6,233 nt of DNA from Actinomycetota bacterium (GTDB lineage: Bacteria > Actinomycetota > Thermoleophilia > Gaiellales > Gaiellaceae): positions 559 through 6,791 of the forward strand of contig PMXT01000086.1 in NCBI GenBank assembly GCA_003170995.1. The letters run 5' to 3'. The notes under the pieces are model-generated. The model worked only from the letters and a program-made list of their open reading frames with translations, ran no database searches and had not been told where the DNA came from. Below, piece by piece: positions 5,860 to 6,233 of the stretch (within the stretch, counting starts at the first letter, position 1; the number at the start of each line of letters is the position of its first letter). Both the position numbers and the translations under genes were made by a program.

Positions 5860-6233
5860 CAGTTCGCTTGCGCTTTCATCCCCGGTGTGTTGACGTAACG
5901 GCGAAGCTGCTGGTTCGTGGTAGAGCGACCGTCACGAATGGAGTGGCCGGTGAGGGACAGGAAGACGTCGTCGAGCGTCGGTCGGCGAATTCCGACCGCC
6001 AGGATCTTGCGCGAGAAATTCCGCATCAGCTCGGGCAAGAACTCCTCGGCGCGTCGAACGTTGAAGGAAACCGTATCGGCCTCGAGACTTGCACTCAATC
6101 CGTAGCGGGTAGCCATTTCGGCGACAGCGGCATCGCCGTCTTCCACCCGCAGTGTCACAACATCGCCGCCGAGCGAGTCCTTGAGCACCTCGGGCCGGTC
6201 GAGCGCGACGATCTCGCCCTCGTCGATGATCGC
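5859..6233 (-). CDS. ABC transporter ATP-binding protein, C-terminal part (DrrA-like), cut by window edge
   Basis: Only the last 124 residues are present. The frame is open to the window edge, so the true start lies outside and the GTG at 6188 is internal. It begins with AIIDEGEIVALDRPEVLKDS, the segment that follows the H-loop at the end of the nucleotide-binding domain in drug-exporter ATPases. An accessory C-terminal domain follows, ending in RRPTLDDVFLSLTGHSIRDG, which is characteristic of the DrrA family (usual form PTLEDVFLxLTG). Walker A, the signature motif and Walker B are outside the window and cannot be checked. It energises export through the permease encoded by the next gene, which it overlaps by one base. 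The short tail TPGMKAQAN after residue 115 carries no known motif. Confidence 0.93.
   Translation of the reverse strand, partial: AIIDEGEIVALDRPEVLKDSLGGDVVTLRVEDGDAAVAEMATRYGLSASLEADTVSFNVRRAEEFLPELMRNFSRKILAVGIRRPTLDDVFLSLTGHSIRDGRSTTNQQLRRYVNTPGMKAQAN

Overview
The window looks like part of a chromosome from a high-GC actinobacterium. Coding regions use G/C-rich third positions, strong AGGAGG-type ribosome binding sites and frequent GTG starts. The cysK-cysE order and the C-terminal tail of CysE resemble the mycobacterial genes. A deep-branching class such as Thermoleophilia is possible, but that is a guess. Every gene I can support lies on the minus strand, so the genes are read from the right edge to the left.

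Right to left: (1) 6233-5044 carries the 3' end of a DrrA-type ABC ATPase gene, cut by the window edge, overlapping by one base a DrrB/NodJ-type ABC-2 permease gene. Together they form an exporter. (2) 4941-3889 is a Ca2+/cation antiporter (CaCA) superfamily protein. Its two alpha repeats keep the essential glutamates but appear to lack several usual ion ligands. Its probable promoter sits in the short gap after the permease gene, and an inverted repeat fills the -35/-10 spacer. (3) 3692-2039 is a two-gene cysteine operon, cysK then cysE, 13 bases apart and preceded by a promoter and a leader with repeats. The CysE tail ends in DDPSI, the kind of tail known to dock into CysK. (4) 1964-1719 is a small gene of a family I recall only as uncharacterised. 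It appears broken by one in-frame amber codon and is otherwise readable on both sides of the stop. (5) 1526-936 encodes a PadR-family repressor with a histidine-rich N-terminus, as in the nickel-responsive E. coli YqjI. Its promoter overlaps three CGYGATA repeats at exact 10-base steps. (6) 860-96 encodes a short-chain dehydrogenase/reductase, with a probable promoter of its own in the 75-base gap.

The cysK-cysE pair makes cysteine from serine and sulfide by way of O-acetylserine. The PadR gene and the dehydrogenase gene plausibly form a metal-responsive unit, but only the histidine cluster and the gene order support this. I see no mobile element, CRISPR array, tRNA or rRNA, and no clearly new multi-gene system. 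The points most worth checking are the phased PadR operator, the altered antiporter ion site, the interrupted small gene and the cysK leader repeats.
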